Shown: positions 1-9,877 of the stretch, in pieces
Position numbering within the stretch: position 1 is the first letter of the stretch
Layout of the letters: every line of letters begins with the position of its first letter
Assembly (NCBI GenBank): GCA_041397725.1
Contig: JAWKVZ010000001.1
Span: 1-64,000 of the forward strand
Direction of reading: 5' to 3'
Length of the DNA: 64,000 nucleotides
Source of the DNA: JAGRKR01 sp041397725
GTDB taxonomy: Bacteria > Pseudomonadota > Alphaproteobacteria > Rhizobiales > Hyphomicrobiaceae
The notes under the pieces: model-generated
What the model was told of the DNA's origin: nothing
Database searches by the model: none
Seen by the model: the letters and a program-made list of their open reading frames with translations, nothing else
Made by a program: the position numbers and the translations under genes

Positions 1-1821
1 AGCCTGACGGAAGTCGCCCGCCGCGAGGCCGGCGACGACAATCCTTCGCTCGAGGCGCTGATGCCCGACGTTTACGAGAGCCTCGCCAGAGTATTCGACC
101 GGCTCGAGACCCACTATCGCGACATGCAGGATGTCGAGTTCACGATCCAGCACGGCAAGCTGTGGATCCTGCAGACGCGCTCGGGCAAGAGGACCGTGCA
201 GGCCGCGATCAAGATCGCGGTGGACATGGCCAACGAAGGGCTGATCACGCGCGACGAGGCGTTGCTGCGCCTCGATGCCGAGGGGCTCAATCAGCTCCTG
301 CACCCGACCCTCGACCCCGATGCTGAGCGACAGGTGATCGCCACGGGGCTGCCGGCCTCGCCCGGCGCCGCGCAGGGGGAGATCGTTTTCGATTCCGACG
401 AGGCCGAGCAGCTCAAGGCGGCCGGGCGCGCGGTGGTGCTCGTGCGGATCGAGACGAGCCCCGAGGACATCCACGGCATGCACGCCGCCACCGGCATCCT
501 GACGACGCGCGGCGGCATGACCAGCCATGCGGCCGTGGTGGCGCGTGGCATGGGGCGGCCCTGCGTCTCCGGCGCAGGCATGATCCGCATCGATTACGCG
601 GCGGGCACCATGACGACCGGCGGGCAGGTGCTGCGCAAGGGCGACGTCATCACCATCGACGGCGCCACCGGGCAAGTGCTCAAGGGCAAGGTGGCGATGC
701 GCCAGCCGGAGCTTTCCGGCGATTTCGCAACGATCATGAGCTGGGCCGACGCGACGCGCCGGCTGGGCGTGCGTACGAACGCCGATACGCCCCGGGATGC
801 GCGGCAGGCGCGCGAGTTCGGCGCGGAGGGCATCGGTCTTTGCCGCACGGAACACATGTTCTTCGAGGCGGATCGCATCCTCGCCATGCGCGAGATGATC
901 CTGGCGGAAAGCGAGCAGGGGCGGCGGGCCGCGCTCGACAAGATCCTGCCGATGCAACGCAAGGACTTCATCGAGATCTTCGAGATCATGGCGGGTCTGC
1001 CGGTGACCATCCGCCTGCTCGACCCGCCGTTGCACGAATTCCTGCCGCACGACGACGAGGAGATGGCGGGGGTCGCCAAGGCGCTGGGCGTGCCGCTTGA
1101 CCGGGTGCGCCAGCGCATCTCGGAGCTCAAGGAGTTCAACCCGATGCTCGGGTTCCGCGGCTGCCGTCTGGCGTTGCGCTACCCCGAGATCACGGAGATG
1201 CAGGCCCGCGCCATCTTCGAGGCTGCGGCCGAGGTCGAGGGGCGCACCGGCAAGGCGGTGACGCCCGAGGTCATGGTGCCGCTCATCGCCTATGCCAGGG
1301 AGCTCGAGATCCTGCGTGGCGTCATCGACCACGTCGCCGAGACGGTCTCGCGCGAGACCGGCCGTCGCCTGACCTATCAGGTCGGCACCATGATCGAGCT
1401 GCCGCGCGCCGCGCTGCAAGCGGCCGAGATCGCCCGCTCGGCCGAGTTCTTCTCCTTCGGCACGAACGACCTGACGCAGACGGTGCTGGGGCTGTCGCGC
1501 GACGATGCCGCCCCGATCCTGGCGAGCTACGAGGCGCAGCGCATCTTCGACATCGATCCGTTCGTGTCGATCGACGAGGTGGGCGTCGGGGAGCTGGTGC
1601 GTCTCGGCACGGAGCGCGGACGTGCTGCGCGGCCCGGGCTCAAGGTTGGCATCTGCGGCGAGCATGGCGGCGATCCGCAGTCCGTCGCCTTCTGCCATGG
1701 CGCCGCTCTCGACTATGTGTCGTGCTCGCCGTTCCGCGTGCCGGTTGCGCGGCTGGCCGCCGGACAGGCTGCGGCCCGGGAGCGGCTCGGCGGCAACAAG
1801 GCGGGGTCAGGCACGGCCTGA
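1..1821 (+). CDS. ppdK: Pyruvate, phosphate dikinase (C-terminal part)
   Basis: Interconverts pyruvate + ATP + phosphate with phosphoenolpyruvate + AMP + diphosphate in the cytoplasm. The frame is open from base 1, so this is the last 606 residues. The family is usually near 880-900 residues, so most of the N-terminal nucleotide-binding part lies outside the window. The phosphohistidine swivel motif GGMTSHAAVVARG is present, with the catalytic His codon at 526-528. The PEP/pyruvate TIM barrel follows, with GLCRTEHMF, GFRGCRL, SFGTNDLTQ and a C-terminal VSCSPFRVP whose Cys codon (1723-1725) is the family's catalytic cysteine. This C-terminal Cys motif and the ending separate it from PEP synthase and PTS enzyme I. 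No start or promoter is visible. Confidence 0.96.
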   Translation, partial: SLTEVARREAGDDNPSLEALMPDVYESLARVFDRLETHYRDMQDVEFTIQHGKLWILQTRSGKRTVQAAIKIAVDMANEGLITRDEALLRLDAEGLNQLLHPTLDPDAERQVIATGLPASPGAAQGEIVFDSDEAEQLKAAGRAVVLVRIETSPEDIHGMHAATGILTTRGGMTSHAAVVARGMGRPCVSGAGMIRIDYAAGTMTTGGQVLRKGDVITIDGATGQVLKGKVAMRQPELSGDFATIMSWADATRRLGVRTNADTPRDARQAREFGAEGIGLCRTEHMFFEADRILAMREMILAESEQGRRAALDKILPMQRKDFIEIFEIMAGLPVTIRLLDPPLHEFLPHDDEEMAGVAKALGVPLDRVRQRISELKEFNPMLGFRGCRLALRYPEITEMQARAIFEAAAEVEGRTGKAVTPEVMVPLIAYARELEILRGVIDHVAETVSRETGRRLTYQVGTMIELPRAALQAAEIARSAEFFSFGTNDLTQTVLGLSRDDAAPILASYEAQRIFDIDPFVSIDEVGVGELVRLGTERGRAARPGLKVGICGEHGGDPQSVAFCHGAALDYVSCSPFRVPVARLAAGQAAARERLGGNKAGSGTA

Positions 1822-1934
1822 GCCCGTCGGTGCGCGCGGCAACCGGGCGGCATCACGCCGGCTGTCGAGGCTGGGGAGCCGGGCGGACTTGGCGAGACGC
1901 AGGCGGGCGCGGCGCGGCCGCTGACCGAGCGCCG

Positions 1935-2165
1935 TCAATACCACTCCTTCGCCGCCTCCTGCCGGTCCTCTTCGTCGAGGGAAGGGCGGCGCGGGCGCGG
2001 GCCGGCATTTTTCGGCAGGACCAGCAACACGAGCAGCAGCGGCGGCAGGATGAAGCACCAGGCCGCCCAGGCCGAGTGATCGCGGCGCTTGGCCACCGCC
2101 AGGATGAGGCCGAGCACGGCACTGCCCAGTGCGACCAGTCCCCAGATGGCGATGTACGTCAGCAT
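1935..2165 (-). CDS. Small membrane protein, unknown function
   Basis: 76 residues. Two hydrophobic segments are visible (about residues 3-24 and 32-50), joined by a short basic loop (AKRRDHS), then a charged tail rich in Arg, Asp and Glu. This pattern suggests a two-pass inner-membrane protein. It converges with ppdK and lies upstream, on the same strand, of another membrane protein. The ribosome binding site is weak (GCGGGA), so the start is only probable. I do not recognise a family. Confidence 0.6.
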   Translation of the reverse strand: MLTYIAIWGLVALGSAVLGLILAVAKRRDHSAWAAWCFILPPLLLVLLVLPKNAGPRPRRPSLDEEDRQEAAKEWY

Positions 2166-2310
2166 GGCATGGTCCCGCTCGTCTGTGGATGCGCCGGCGC
2201 TCTCGAGAGGGGGGCACGGTCAGTGCGCCCGCTGTCGGATGATGATCTGGGGCCGACGACGCTCGCAGACAAGCGCGGTGTTGCGGCCACAGTGTGTCGG
2301 CCACTGACGA

Positions 2311-3768
2311 TCAGCGTTTCGACACGATGTAATCGACCGCCCGGCGGGCCTGTTCGAGGCTCGTGACCGCCAGATATTTGTCCACGTAGACCCGGCCGTC
2401 CCTGAGCTCGAATAGATGGATGCCGGCATAGGTCTCGATGAAGCGGGCGTCGGGCAGATCGTCGGCCGTGACGGTCGTGTGGCGCGGAATGCTCCGTTTC
2501 GGCGTCGTCGTGTCGGCGGGCGCGGCCCCGGACGCTTGTCCGTCGCGCGCGGCGGCAGTGCCCGGTTCACCGACAGCCCCGACAGAATCGAAAATCGCCG
2601 AGAAGGGCCGCGTGTCCGGCGCGTGCTGAAGCCGGTTGTCGGTGGGCGTGTCCTCGCCTGGCGGGGGCGCTGCACCATTCTCCCGTGGGGGGCGGACGCT
2701 CTCATGCGTCGCGGGTTGATGGTGCCGCCGCGGTGGCGCGCCCGCGTCGACTGCCTCCTCCATGCGACGGGGCGGCGCCGTCTCCGGGACGTCTTGGGGG
2801 GCGTAGGCGGGGCGCCCGCGCGCTCCGCCATGCGGATGCGCCTCCTGCACCGGGTGCGCGCGTGCGACTGGTGGCGTGGCGCCATTGACGTAGGCGTGGG
2901 GTTGGGCCGGAGGTGGCGCGGGCGCGCGCTGGGGCTGGGCGGGCCCACGTCCCATGGCCATGCCATTGCCCGCGCCATTGGCACCGTGCTGCGGCATGGC
3001 GCGGCGTCCATCGGGCGGCGGCGGCGCCTGGCGAGGCGGTTCGGCGTTGCCCGGCCGATCGGGGCGGCCGTAGGCCTGTGGCGGCGGAGCGACCTGCTGC
3101 GGAGCCATGGCATGGCCGGGGTGTGCCGCTGCGGGCGGTGCGTGGTGAGCGTGGGGCTGCGCGTGAGGGCGGCGGGCATCCGGGGGTGGCGGATGATGGA
3201 TAACAGGCCCAGGCGCACGCGCCGCGTGAGGCGGCCTCGGCGGCTGCTCGCCATTAGCGCCAAGTCCGGCCGGACGCTGATGTAGAGCCGCATCGGGGCG
3301 CGGCTGGCCATGCGCGCTCGCGATGGGCTGGCCAAGACCGCCGCCTGCCCCCTGTTGCAGGATGCGATCGACGATCAGCCGCAGGTAGCGCTTGTCCTCG
3401 GTCATGAAATAGGCGTCGCGCAATTCCTGGATGGCGCGCGGTCCGAGCGGCGCGACCTCGCTGATGGCGGAGATGACGTCGGGATCGTAGAGCGTGAGGA
3501 AGCGCCAGCGGTCCTCGATGGCCGCCGGTGGCGTCGCGCCGCCGGGGGCGATGTCGGTGACACTGTCGCTCGGCACGGGGCGGGTCCGCGGGGGCGGGCG
3601 CTTGGACTTGAGCGCCGAGAGCACGCTGATCCCGACGAACGGCACGAGGGCGCTGACGGCGCCCCAGAGCAGGGGATCGCGGTTCTTCTGGCGCGCGATG
3701 CGGCGGCCCCAGAAAAAGAATCCGGTTCCCAATAGCGCAAGGCAGACCAAGCTGATCACTAGGTACAT
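2311..3768 (-). CDS. Membrane-anchored protein with long Pro/His-rich linker
   Basis: 485 residues, function unknown. Two hydrophobic segments lie at about residues 2-20 and 35-52. A short folded-looking region follows at about 75-140 (contains RAIQELRDAYF and KRYLRLIVDRIL). Next comes a linker of roughly 270 residues dominated by Pro, Ala, His, Gln and Arg that is almost certainly disordered. The last ~60 residues look globular again (DARFIETYAGIHLFELRDGR) and end in YIVSKR. An anchor, flexible arm and terminal domain suggest a cell-envelope role, but this is inference. The opposite strand is open over much of the gene only because of base composition. Confidence 0.75.
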   Translation of the reverse strand: MYLVISLVCLALLGTGFFFWGRRIARQKNRDPLLWGAVSALVPFVGISVLSALKSKRPPPRTRPVPSDSVTDIAPGGATPPAAIEDRWRFLTLYDPDVISAISEVAPLGPRAIQELRDAYFMTEDKRYLRLIVDRILQQGAGGGLGQPIASAHGQPRPDAALHQRPAGLGANGEQPPRPPHAARAPGPVIHHPPPPDARRPHAQPHAHHAPPAAAHPGHAMAPQQVAPPPQAYGRPDRPGNAEPPRQAPPPPDGRRAMPQHGANGAGNGMAMGRGPAQPQRAPAPPPAQPHAYVNGATPPVARAHPVQEAHPHGGARGRPAYAPQDVPETAPPRRMEEAVDAGAPPRRHHQPATHESVRPPRENGAAPPPGEDTPTDNRLQHAPDTRPFSAIFDSVGAVGEPGTAAARDGQASGAAPADTTTPKRSIPRHTTVTADDLPDARFIETYAGIHLFELRDGRVYVDKYLAVTSLEQARRAVDYIVSKR

Positions 3769-3865
3769 GAACTGGTCTAAGCCTGTTTAGCGCCCCCGCC
3801 TGGCCCGCTGCCGCGCGCGCCAGAGCCCCAGGCTGTTCCTTGTCCGTTCGGCAGAGAGCATAGCT

Positions 3866-4750
3866 TCACGGGCCGGTGATGTCGATGTCCAGGCCGAGGT
3901 CGAGGACGGGCGCCGAGTGCGTGAGCGCGCCCGCGGAGATGAGATCGACGCCGGTTTCCGCAATGGCCCGTACCGTCGAAAGGGACACGCCGCCGGATGC
4001 CTCGGTGATGATGCGGCCAGCCACGAGCTTCACGGCCTCCGTCAATTGTGGAACGGTCATGTTGTCGAGCAGAACTGCGTCTACAGAATGGCGCAGCACC
4101 TCGGCGAGTTGGTCCAGAGTATCGACCTCGATCTCGATCTTGACCATGTGGCCGGAGCGAGCCCGGGCCGCGGCAATGGCGTGGCCGATGCCGCCCGCAA
4201 CGGCAATATGGTTATCCTTGATCAGCACGGCGTCGAACAGGCCGACGCGGTGATTCATGCCACCACCGGCGCGGACGGCGTATTTCTCCAGGGCTCGCAG
4301 GCCCGGCGTGGTCTTGCGCGTATCAATGATGTGCGCCTTCGTTCCCGCGACGGCGTCGGCATAGGCGCGCGTCAAGGTGGCGACCCCGGAGAGCCGCCCG
4401 AGAAAGTTGAGTGCCACGCGCTCGGCGGTGAGGATGGCGCGCGCCCGGCCTTCGATGCGGGCTACCACGGCATTTGCGGCGGCCCGCTGCCCGTCTGCGA
4501 TCGCAACGGAGAAGGAGACCTCGGGATCGAGTTGCCGGAAGGCCGCCTCGGCGAGCGTTAGTCCGGCGATGACGCCCGGTTTGCGCGTGGCGATGACGGC
4601 GCTCGCGCGGGCCATCGCCGGAATGCAGGCGTCCGTTGTGACGTCGCCCGCGAGGCCGAGATCCTCTGCAAGCGCCGCCATGATGGCGGTCTCGACGAGG
4701 GGGGCGGGCAGGCTCGCGTCGAAGGGTGGGCGCGGGCTGGCTCGGCTCAT
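3866..4750 (-). CDS. nadC: Nicotinate-nucleotide pyrophosphorylase (carboxylating)
   Basis: Quinolinate phosphoribosyltransferase: quinolinate + PRPP gives nicotinate mononucleotide, CO2 and diphosphate, the third step of de novo NAD synthesis. Length 294 is normal for the family. Recognisable motifs are [10 protein letters not shown] and [13 protein letters not shown] (phosphate and substrate binding), LIKDNHI, and VLLDNM near the end of the barrel. The start codon shares ATGA with the stop of nadB, so the two are translationally coupled. It is the last gene of the nadA-nadB-nadC operon. Confidence 0.97.
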   Translation of the reverse strand: MSRASPRPPFDASLPAPLVETAIMAALAEDLGLAGDVTTDACIPAMARASAVIATRKPGVIAGLTLAEAAFRQLDPEVSFSVAIADGQRAAANAVVARIEGRARAILTAERVALNFLGRLSGVATLTRAYADAVAGTKAHIIDTRKTTPGLRALEKYAVRAGGGMNHRVGLFDAVLIKDNHIAVAGGIGHAIAAARARSGHMVKIEIEVDTLDQLAEVLRHSVDAVLLDNMTVPQLTEAVKLVAGRIITEASGGVSLSTVRAIAETGVDLISAGALTHSAPVLDLGLDIDITGP

Positions 4751-6396
4751 GACGACGGCTCCTCTGCGATGGGGCGGGTGAGCGTGGCGCGCTTGATGGT
4801 CTCCACGTCCGGCAGCGTCAGGCGGCTGCGCTGCGCCAGTGCGGGCCGCGGCTCGGGAAAGTCGGTGCGGTAGTGTCCGCCGCGGCTCTCGTGTCGGGCG
4901 AGTGCCGCGGCGGTGATGACCTCGGCGGTGACCAGCATCGCCGAGAGGCCCGGATCGGACGGTGCGGTCCGCGCGATGTCGTCAAGGGCGCGCACCGCGC
5001 GCGACAGGCTCGCCGCCGAGCGCTCGACCCCAACGAGGTCCGTCATCGTGCGCCGCACGGCCGCAACGGCGGCCGCCACGTCGGCGGGCGTGGTCGAGGC
5101 CGTGCTGTCACGCGCGGTTGACTCGACCTCTGTCATATCCACCGCGCGGACACGCTTCACCTCCCGGGCTAAGTCGGCGGCGACACGCGCGCCGAAGACC
5201 ACGGCCTCGAGCAGCGAGTTGGACGCCAGCCGATTGGCGCCATGGAGGCCGGTCGAGGCGACCTCGCCGACGGCCCAGAGCCCTGGGACAGAGGATCGTC
5301 CGTGCCGGTCGGTCGCCACGCCACCCATGTGGAAATGCTCGGCCGGCGCCACGGGAATGAGGTCGGTTGCCGGATCGATGCCGGCCTTCCGGCAGTGCGC
5401 GTAGATCGTCGGGAAGGCGGTCGGGAAATGCTTGCCGATTGCGGTGCGGCAATCCAGGAAGGCGCCACGCCCGGCCTGGATTTCGCGGAAGACGGCGCGC
5501 GCCACGACATCGCGAGGCCCGAGCTCGGCGTCGGGGTGGGCGTCGCGCATGAACCGGTGACCGGCCGCGTTGACGAGCACGGCGCCTTCCCCGCGCAGGG
5601 CCTCGCTGGCGAGCGGCGCCGGGTCGGCGCCGACGTCGATGGCGGTCGGATGAAATTGCACGAACTCGGCATCGGCGATCACGGCACCGGCTCGTGCGGC
5701 CATCGCCACGCCTTGCCCGCAGCTGTTCGCGGGATTGGTCGTCACCGCATAGAGCTGTCCAATGCCGCCAGTGGCGAGAACCACGGCCGTAGCGTCGAGC
5801 GCGGTGGTGCGGTGCCGCTCGCGCCCGTTGTGGATGCGCACCCTCAGGTGAGCGCCCGGCGATGACGGCCCGCCGTCGGGCGGCGGCAGGGTGTACTCAC
5901 CGGCAGAGGTGAACTCCCAGGCCTGCCAGCCCTCGAGGACGCGGATCGACGGCGTCTGGCGTACGGTGGCGATGAGTGCCTGCATGATGGCCGCGCCCGC
6001 GCGGTCGCCGGAAACGCGCACGACCCGCTTGGCCGAATGCGCCGCCTCGCGCGACAGCACGAAATGGCCCTCGAGGTCGCGGTCGAAGGGTACGCCGTAG
6101 CGGAGGAGGTCGCGGATGCGCTCGGGCGCCTCGCCGGCGACCATGCGGGCGATCTCTTCATCGACGATTCCGGCGCCGGCCGCTATGGTGTCGATCGCGT
6201 GCGCCTCGGTGGTGTCGCCTTCGCCGACGGCGGCGGCAATTCCGCCCTGGGCCCAGGTGCTGGAGGCTCCTTCGCCGAGAGGCACGGGCGAGAGCACGGT
6301 GACGGGCAGGGGCGACAGCTTCAGCGCCGTGAAGAGACCCGCGAGGCCCGCGCCGACGATGACGATGCCGCCCGAGGTCGTCCGCGAGGTCGCCAT
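4747..6396 (-). CDS. nadB: L-aspartate oxidase
   Basis: FAD enzyme that oxidises L-aspartate to iminoaspartate, the substrate used by NadA. The N-terminal dinucleotide-binding motif [14 protein letters not shown], the motif [12 protein letters not shown], the active-site region [10 protein letters not shown] and [16 protein letters not shown] are all typical. I chose the ATG at 6396 because GGGAGG sits about 9 nt upstream and the protein then starts [10 protein letters not shown] just before the FAD motif. A longer frame to 6462 has no better signal. With this start the protein has 549 residues, normal for NadB. It overlaps nadC by 4 bp. Confidence 0.97.
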   Translation of the reverse strand: MATSRTTSGGIVIVGAGLAGLFTALKLSPLPVTVLSPVPLGEGASSTWAQGGIAAAVGEGDTTEAHAIDTIAAGAGIVDEEIARMVAGEAPERIRDLLRYGVPFDRDLEGHFVLSREAAHSAKRVVRVSGDRAGAAIMQALIATVRQTPSIRVLEGWQAWEFTSAGEYTLPPPDGGPSSPGAHLRVRIHNGRERHRTTALDATAVVLATGGIGQLYAVTTNPANSCGQGVAMAARAGAVIADAEFVQFHPTAIDVGADPAPLASEALRGEGAVLVNAAGHRFMRDAHPDAELGPRDVVARAVFREIQAGRGAFLDCRTAIGKHFPTAFPTIYAHCRKAGIDPATDLIPVAPAEHFHMGGVATDRHGRSSVPGLWAVGEVASTGLHGANRLASNSLLEAVVFGARVAADLAREVKRVRAVDMTEVESTARDSTASTTPADVAAAVAAVRRTMTDLVGVERSAASLSRAVRALDDIARTAPSDPGLSAMLVTAEVITAAALARHESRGGHYRTDFPEPRPALAQRSRLTLPDVETIKRATLTRPIAEEPSS

Positions 6397-6477
6397 GGCC
6401 TTGCGCCTCCCGGCGCTCATGCAAGACGCACGAGGCGCCGACGTGATGCCGGCGCCTCGCAACGAGCTGTCAGCGGC

Positions 6478-7539
6478 TCAGTTCGTCAGGTTGACCATGC
6501 GCTCGACGGCGCGCCTGGCCTTCTCTGCGACCACGGGATCGACGGTGACCTCGTGGCGCATGTGGACGAGGCTGTCGAGAATCTTCTCCAGCGTGATCCG
6601 CTTCATGTGCGGGCAGAGATTGCACGGCCGGATGAACTCGACGCCCGGCGTCTCCGCCGCCACGTTGGCGCTCATCGAGCACTCCGTCACGAGCATGACC
6701 TTCTGGGGCTTCTTCGTCTTCACCCAGTCGATCATGCCGGCGGTCGAGCCCGTGAAGTCGGACGCCTTGATGACCTCCGGCGGACATTCCGGGTGAGCGA
6801 TGATCTTGAGGCCAGGATTGGCCGCGCGGAAGGCGCCGAGCTCCTCGGCAGTGAAGCGCTCGTGCACCTCGCAGTGGCCCTTCCAGGTGATGATCTCGAC
6901 CTTGGTCTTGGTCTGCACGTACTTGGCCAGGAACTCGTCGGGGATCAGCAGTACACGCGGCACGCCGAGGCTCTCCACCACCTTCACCGCATTGGCGGAC
7001 GTGCAGCAGATATCGCACTCCGCCTTCACCTCGGCGGAGGTGTTGACGTAGGTCACCACGGGGACGCCCGGATAGGCCGAACGCAGCATGCGCACGTCCT
7101 CGGCCGTGATCGACGAGGCGAGCGAGCAGCCGGCCTCGAGGTCGGGAATGAGGACGGTCTTGTCCGGATTGAGCAGCTTCGAGGTCTCGGCCATGAAGTG
7201 CACGCCGGCCTGCACGATCACGTCGGCTTCCGTGCGCGTGGCTTCCTTGGCGAGTTGCAGGCTGTCGCCCTTGAAGTCTCCGACGCAATGGAAGATCTCC
7301 GGCGTCATGTAGTTGTGCGCCAGGATGACGGCATTGCGGACCCGCTTGAGGTCGTTGATGGCCTTGATCAGCGGCGCATAGTGCGGCCACTCCATCGGCG
7401 TGATGGTCGCCTTCACGCGCTCGTACATCTCGGCCATCTCGCGCGCGATTGCCGGCGTGAATTCGAGCTTTGGGGGAGGCAAGGGGGCGTGGCGCCGCTC
7501 CTTACCCGGACGTGTCGTCTCGACGTGGAGCGTGTCCAT
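6478..7539 (-). CDS. nadA: Quinolinate synthase A
   Basis: Condenses iminoaspartate with dihydroxyacetone phosphate to quinolinate using an oxygen-sensitive [4Fe-4S] cluster. 353 residues. Typical motifs are [37 protein letters not shown] and [16 protein letters not shown]. Family knowledge says three cysteines bind the cluster, and candidates are present in these motifs. The start has a strong GGAGG 6 nt upstream. First gene of the nad operon, about 80 nt before nadB. Two palindromic sites upstream suggest repression by an NAD-pathway regulator, but no regulator gene is next to it. Confidence 0.97.
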   Translation of the reverse strand: MDTLHVETTRPGKERRHAPLPPPKLEFTPAIAREMAEMYERVKATITPMEWPHYAPLIKAINDLKRVRNAVILAHNYMTPEIFHCVGDFKGDSLQLAKEATRTEADVIVQAGVHFMAETSKLLNPDKTVLIPDLEAGCSLASSITAEDVRMLRSAYPGVPVVTYVNTSAEVKAECDICCTSANAVKVVESLGVPRVLLIPDEFLAKYVQTKTKVEIITWKGHCEVHERFTAEELGAFRAANPGLKIIAHPECPPEVIKASDFTGSTAGMIDWVKTKKPQKVMLVTECSMSANVAAETPGVEFIRPCNLCPHMKRITLEKILDSLVHMRHEVTVDPVVAEKARRAVERMVNLTN

Positions 7540-7565
7540 GGTGTCCTCCGGGACGGGCCAATAAA

Positions 7566-7582
7566 ATGCGCGAGGTGAGCAT
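7566..7582. promoter_or_regulatory. Candidate nad operator, proximal site
   Basis: 17-bp site ATGCGCGAGGTGAGCAT. It has the same six-five-six architecture as the distal site (ATGCTC-N5-GAGCAT) with one mismatch in one arm. It lies about 27 bp upstream of the nadA start, between the distal site and the gene. Centre-to-centre distance to the distal site is 62 bp, close to six helical turns. Regulator identity is inference; NadQ-type control of nadABC is known in alphaproteobacteria. Confidence 0.5.
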
Positions 7583-7627
7583 TAAGTGGGCCTGAAGAAA
7601 ACCGACAGAGCCGGTCGGGTGTTTCAT

Positions 7628-7644
7628 ATGCTCATTGCGAGCAT
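7628..7644. promoter_or_regulatory. Candidate nad operator, distal site
   Basis: 17-bp perfect inverted repeat ATGCTC-ATTGC-GAGCAT, 89 bp upstream of the nadA start codon. Together with the imperfect copy at 7566-7582 it forms a paired operator around the probable nadA promoter. The arrangement fits a dimeric repressor acting on the nadABC operon. I did not find the motif elsewhere by eye. Confidence 0.6.
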
Positions 7645-7965
7645 TGCATCATGGCCTTTAACATAGGCCAAGCCTCGGAGGATTTCCAGAGGCATGTGAC
7701 GAAACCATGTCGCCGAGCCCGTATCGCGCGAGCGGCACTCTGTGCGCTGAGTCAACGCTCCGTCCCAATCTTAAATTGTTGCTCCGGCCCGTATCGGCAC
7801 CAATATCGGGACATCCTGTCGCAAATGCTTGCGTCAGGCGCGTTCTCCGAAGATGATCCGCGCCTCTTTCGTGACCCTGGACCAGAGAAGTCCGAGGGAC
7901 GAGCCGGTGCGCGCGGGACGTGAGGCGCGCCGGGGGGAAATGCCGCGGGTTGAGGGCTGCAGCGT

Positions 7966-9843
7966 ATGAGCGCAGATGGCGCAGGCGAGGCACGTACGCC
8001 GTCGGTCGCAGGCGAGGTTCCGGCGGGCGTGAGCGCGCCGACGTCCGCGCCCCCTGGCGGGGCGGCACAGCGGATTTGGCGGGGAGCACGGTCGGCAGGC
8101 GCGCAGCTTGGCGACTGGATGCCGTTCAAAGCCATGCTCGCGGGCTACAAGCGCGAGTGGATCACGGGTGACGTCACGGCCGGTGTCGTCGTCGCCATCC
8201 TGCTCATCCCACAGGCGATGGCCTATGCGCTGCTGGTCGGCCTGCCGGCCTCGGCCGGCCTCTACGCCAGCCTCCTGCCGCCGCTGCTGTACGCCGCGTT
8301 CGGCACGAGCCGGGTTCTGGCCGTCGGCCCCACGGCGATCCTGTCTCTGATGGTGGCGAGTGCGCTGCAGCCGCTCGCACCGATCGGCACGCCGGAATAC
8401 ATGGGGCTGGCGCTGACGCTCTCGCTCATGTGCGCGGTCTTGTGTCTTATCCTGGGCGCGCTCAGGGCCGGCTCGCTCGTGAATTTCATGAGCCATCCGG
8501 TGATTGCGGGCTTCATGAGCGCCTCCGGCATCATCATCATCTTCAGTCAGTTGAAGCATGTGCTCGGCCTCGACGTCCCCGTCACCGAGTCCATCCCGAC
8601 GATCGTCAAGCATGTGGCGCTTGGTCTGGCGAACACCAATCTGATCGCCCTGGCGATCGCCGCCTTCACCCTCCTCGTGCTGCTGCTGAGGGTGCAGATA
8701 GCAACCGCCCTCTCACGGCTCTGGCGGCGAGCGGGTCCCTACCTCATGCACTTGCCGAAGGCCATGCCCCTGGTGGTGGCGGTCATCGGCATCCTCGTGG
8801 CCTGGGGTTTCGCCCTTGCGGAGACTGCCGGCCTCAAGGTCGTCGGTGAGATACCGCGCGGGCTGCCGTCGGTGACGTGGCCCTCGATCGACCTCGCGAC
8901 GATGGAGCGACTGCTGCCGGCCGCCATCCTCATCGTGCTCGTCGGCTTCATCGAGAGCGTCTCGGTCGGCAAGTCGCTCGCAGGCGCCCGCCGTCAGACC
9001 ATCGAGCCGAACCGCGAGCTGGTCGGCCTGGGATTGGCGAACGCCGGCGCGGCCTTTACGGGCGGCTATCCCGTCACGGGCAGCTTCTCGCGCTCGGTGG
9101 TCAATTTCGCCTCGGGCGCCAATACGCTGGTGTCGTCGCTGGTGACGCTCTCGATCGTCCTCGTGGCGCTGCTGTTCCTGACGCCGCTGCTCTTCCATCT
9201 GCCGCAAGCCGTCCTCGCCTCGATCATCATGGTGGCGGTGCTCGGGCTCATCGATTTCGGCGTGCTGCGGCGCGCCTGGGCCTTCAGCAAGGCCGATGGT
9301 TTCAGCTATCTCGTGACGTTCGTGGCCGTGCTCGGGCTCGGCGTCGTCAAGGGGATCGTCTGCGGCATCATCGTGTCGCTGGTGCTGCATCTGTGGCGCA
9401 CGAGCCGCCCGCACATCGCCATCGTCGGGCGGATCGGCACCAGCGAGATCTTCCGCAGCGTCCAGCGCTACGAGACCACGACCTACGACGGGCTGCTGCT
9501 GCTGCGCATCGACGAGAGCCTCTACTTCGCGAATGCTGCATTCCTCGAGGACAACGTGCTGCGGATCGTAGCCAAGCAGCCGGACATCAAGGACGTGGTG
9601 ATCATCTGCACATCGGTCAACGTCATCGACGCGAGTGCGCTCGAGACGCTGGAGCGGCTGATCGAGCGGTTGCGGGCCGGTGGCGTGACGTTGCATCTGG
9701 CGGCCGTCAAGCTCATGGTCTACGAGCGATTGCAGCGCACGCACTTTCTCTCTCGGCTGAGCCCGGGGCAGGTGTTCCTGTCGACCCATGACGCCGTCGT
9801 GGCGCTCGCCGGGGCGCGGCCCGCGCCAGGTCTGGCCGGCTGA
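7966..9843 (+). CDS. SulP family inorganic anion transporter
   Basis: SLC26/SulP permease of 625 residues in the inner membrane. Family members carry sulfate, bicarbonate or other anions; the substrate here cannot be read from sequence. The N-terminal ~50 residues are hydrophilic. The core begins with the family motif region ITGDVTAGVVVAILLIPQAMAYALL and contains GLYASLLPPLLYAAFGTS, GGYPVTGSFSRSVVN and about a dozen hydrophobic segments. A cytoplasmic STAS domain follows from about residue 500 (LLLRIDESLYFANAAF, then VIDASALETLERL). The stop falls 34 bp before the convergent START-domain gene. No carbonic anhydrase or sulfate gene is adjacent. Confidence 0.93.
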   Translation: MSADGAGEARTPSVAGEVPAGVSAPTSAPPGGAAQRIWRGARSAGAQLGDWMPFKAMLAGYKREWITGDVTAGVVVAILLIPQAMAYALLVGLPASAGLYASLLPPLLYAAFGTSRVLAVGPTAILSLMVASALQPLAPIGTPEYMGLALTLSLMCAVLCLILGALRAGSLVNFMSHPVIAGFMSASGIIIIFSQLKHVLGLDVPVTESIPTIVKHVALGLANTNLIALAIAAFTLLVLLLRVQIATALSRLWRRAGPYLMHLPKAMPLVVAVIGILVAWGFALAETAGLKVVGEIPRGLPSVTWPSIDLATMERLLPAAILIVLVGFIESVSVGKSLAGARRQTIEPNRELVGLGLANAGAAFTGGYPVTGSFSRSVVNFASGANTLVSSLVTLSIVLVALLFLTPLLFHLPQAVLASIIMVAVLGLIDFGVLRRAWAFSKADGFSYLVTFVAVLGLGVVKGIVCGIIVSLVLHLWRTSRPHIAIVGRIGTSEIFRSVQRYETTTYDGLLLLRIDESLYFANAAFLEDNVLRIVAKQPDIKDVVIICTSVNVIDASALETLERLIERLRAGGVTLHLAAVKLMVYERLQRTHFLSRLSPGQVFLSTHDAVVALAGARPAPGLAG

Positions 9844-9877
9844 CTGGGACCTCCGTCGGGGCGCACGGTGGCGCCGA

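Larger units (their letters stand above)
7540..7965. other. Divergent intergenic region nadA / sulP
   Basis: About 425 bp between the divergent nadA and SulP genes. The nadA-proximal 110 bp holds the two palindromic sites listed separately and is relatively AT-rich. From about 7645 to 7965 I see no RNA gene, repeat or convincing coding frame. A 90-codon frame at 7651-7923 lacks a ribosome binding site and family features. Confidence 0.6.

Noticed and set aside
7651..7923. 90-codon frame between nadA and sulP
   Set aside because: No ribosome binding site, no hydrophobic or conserved pattern, starts in the operator region.
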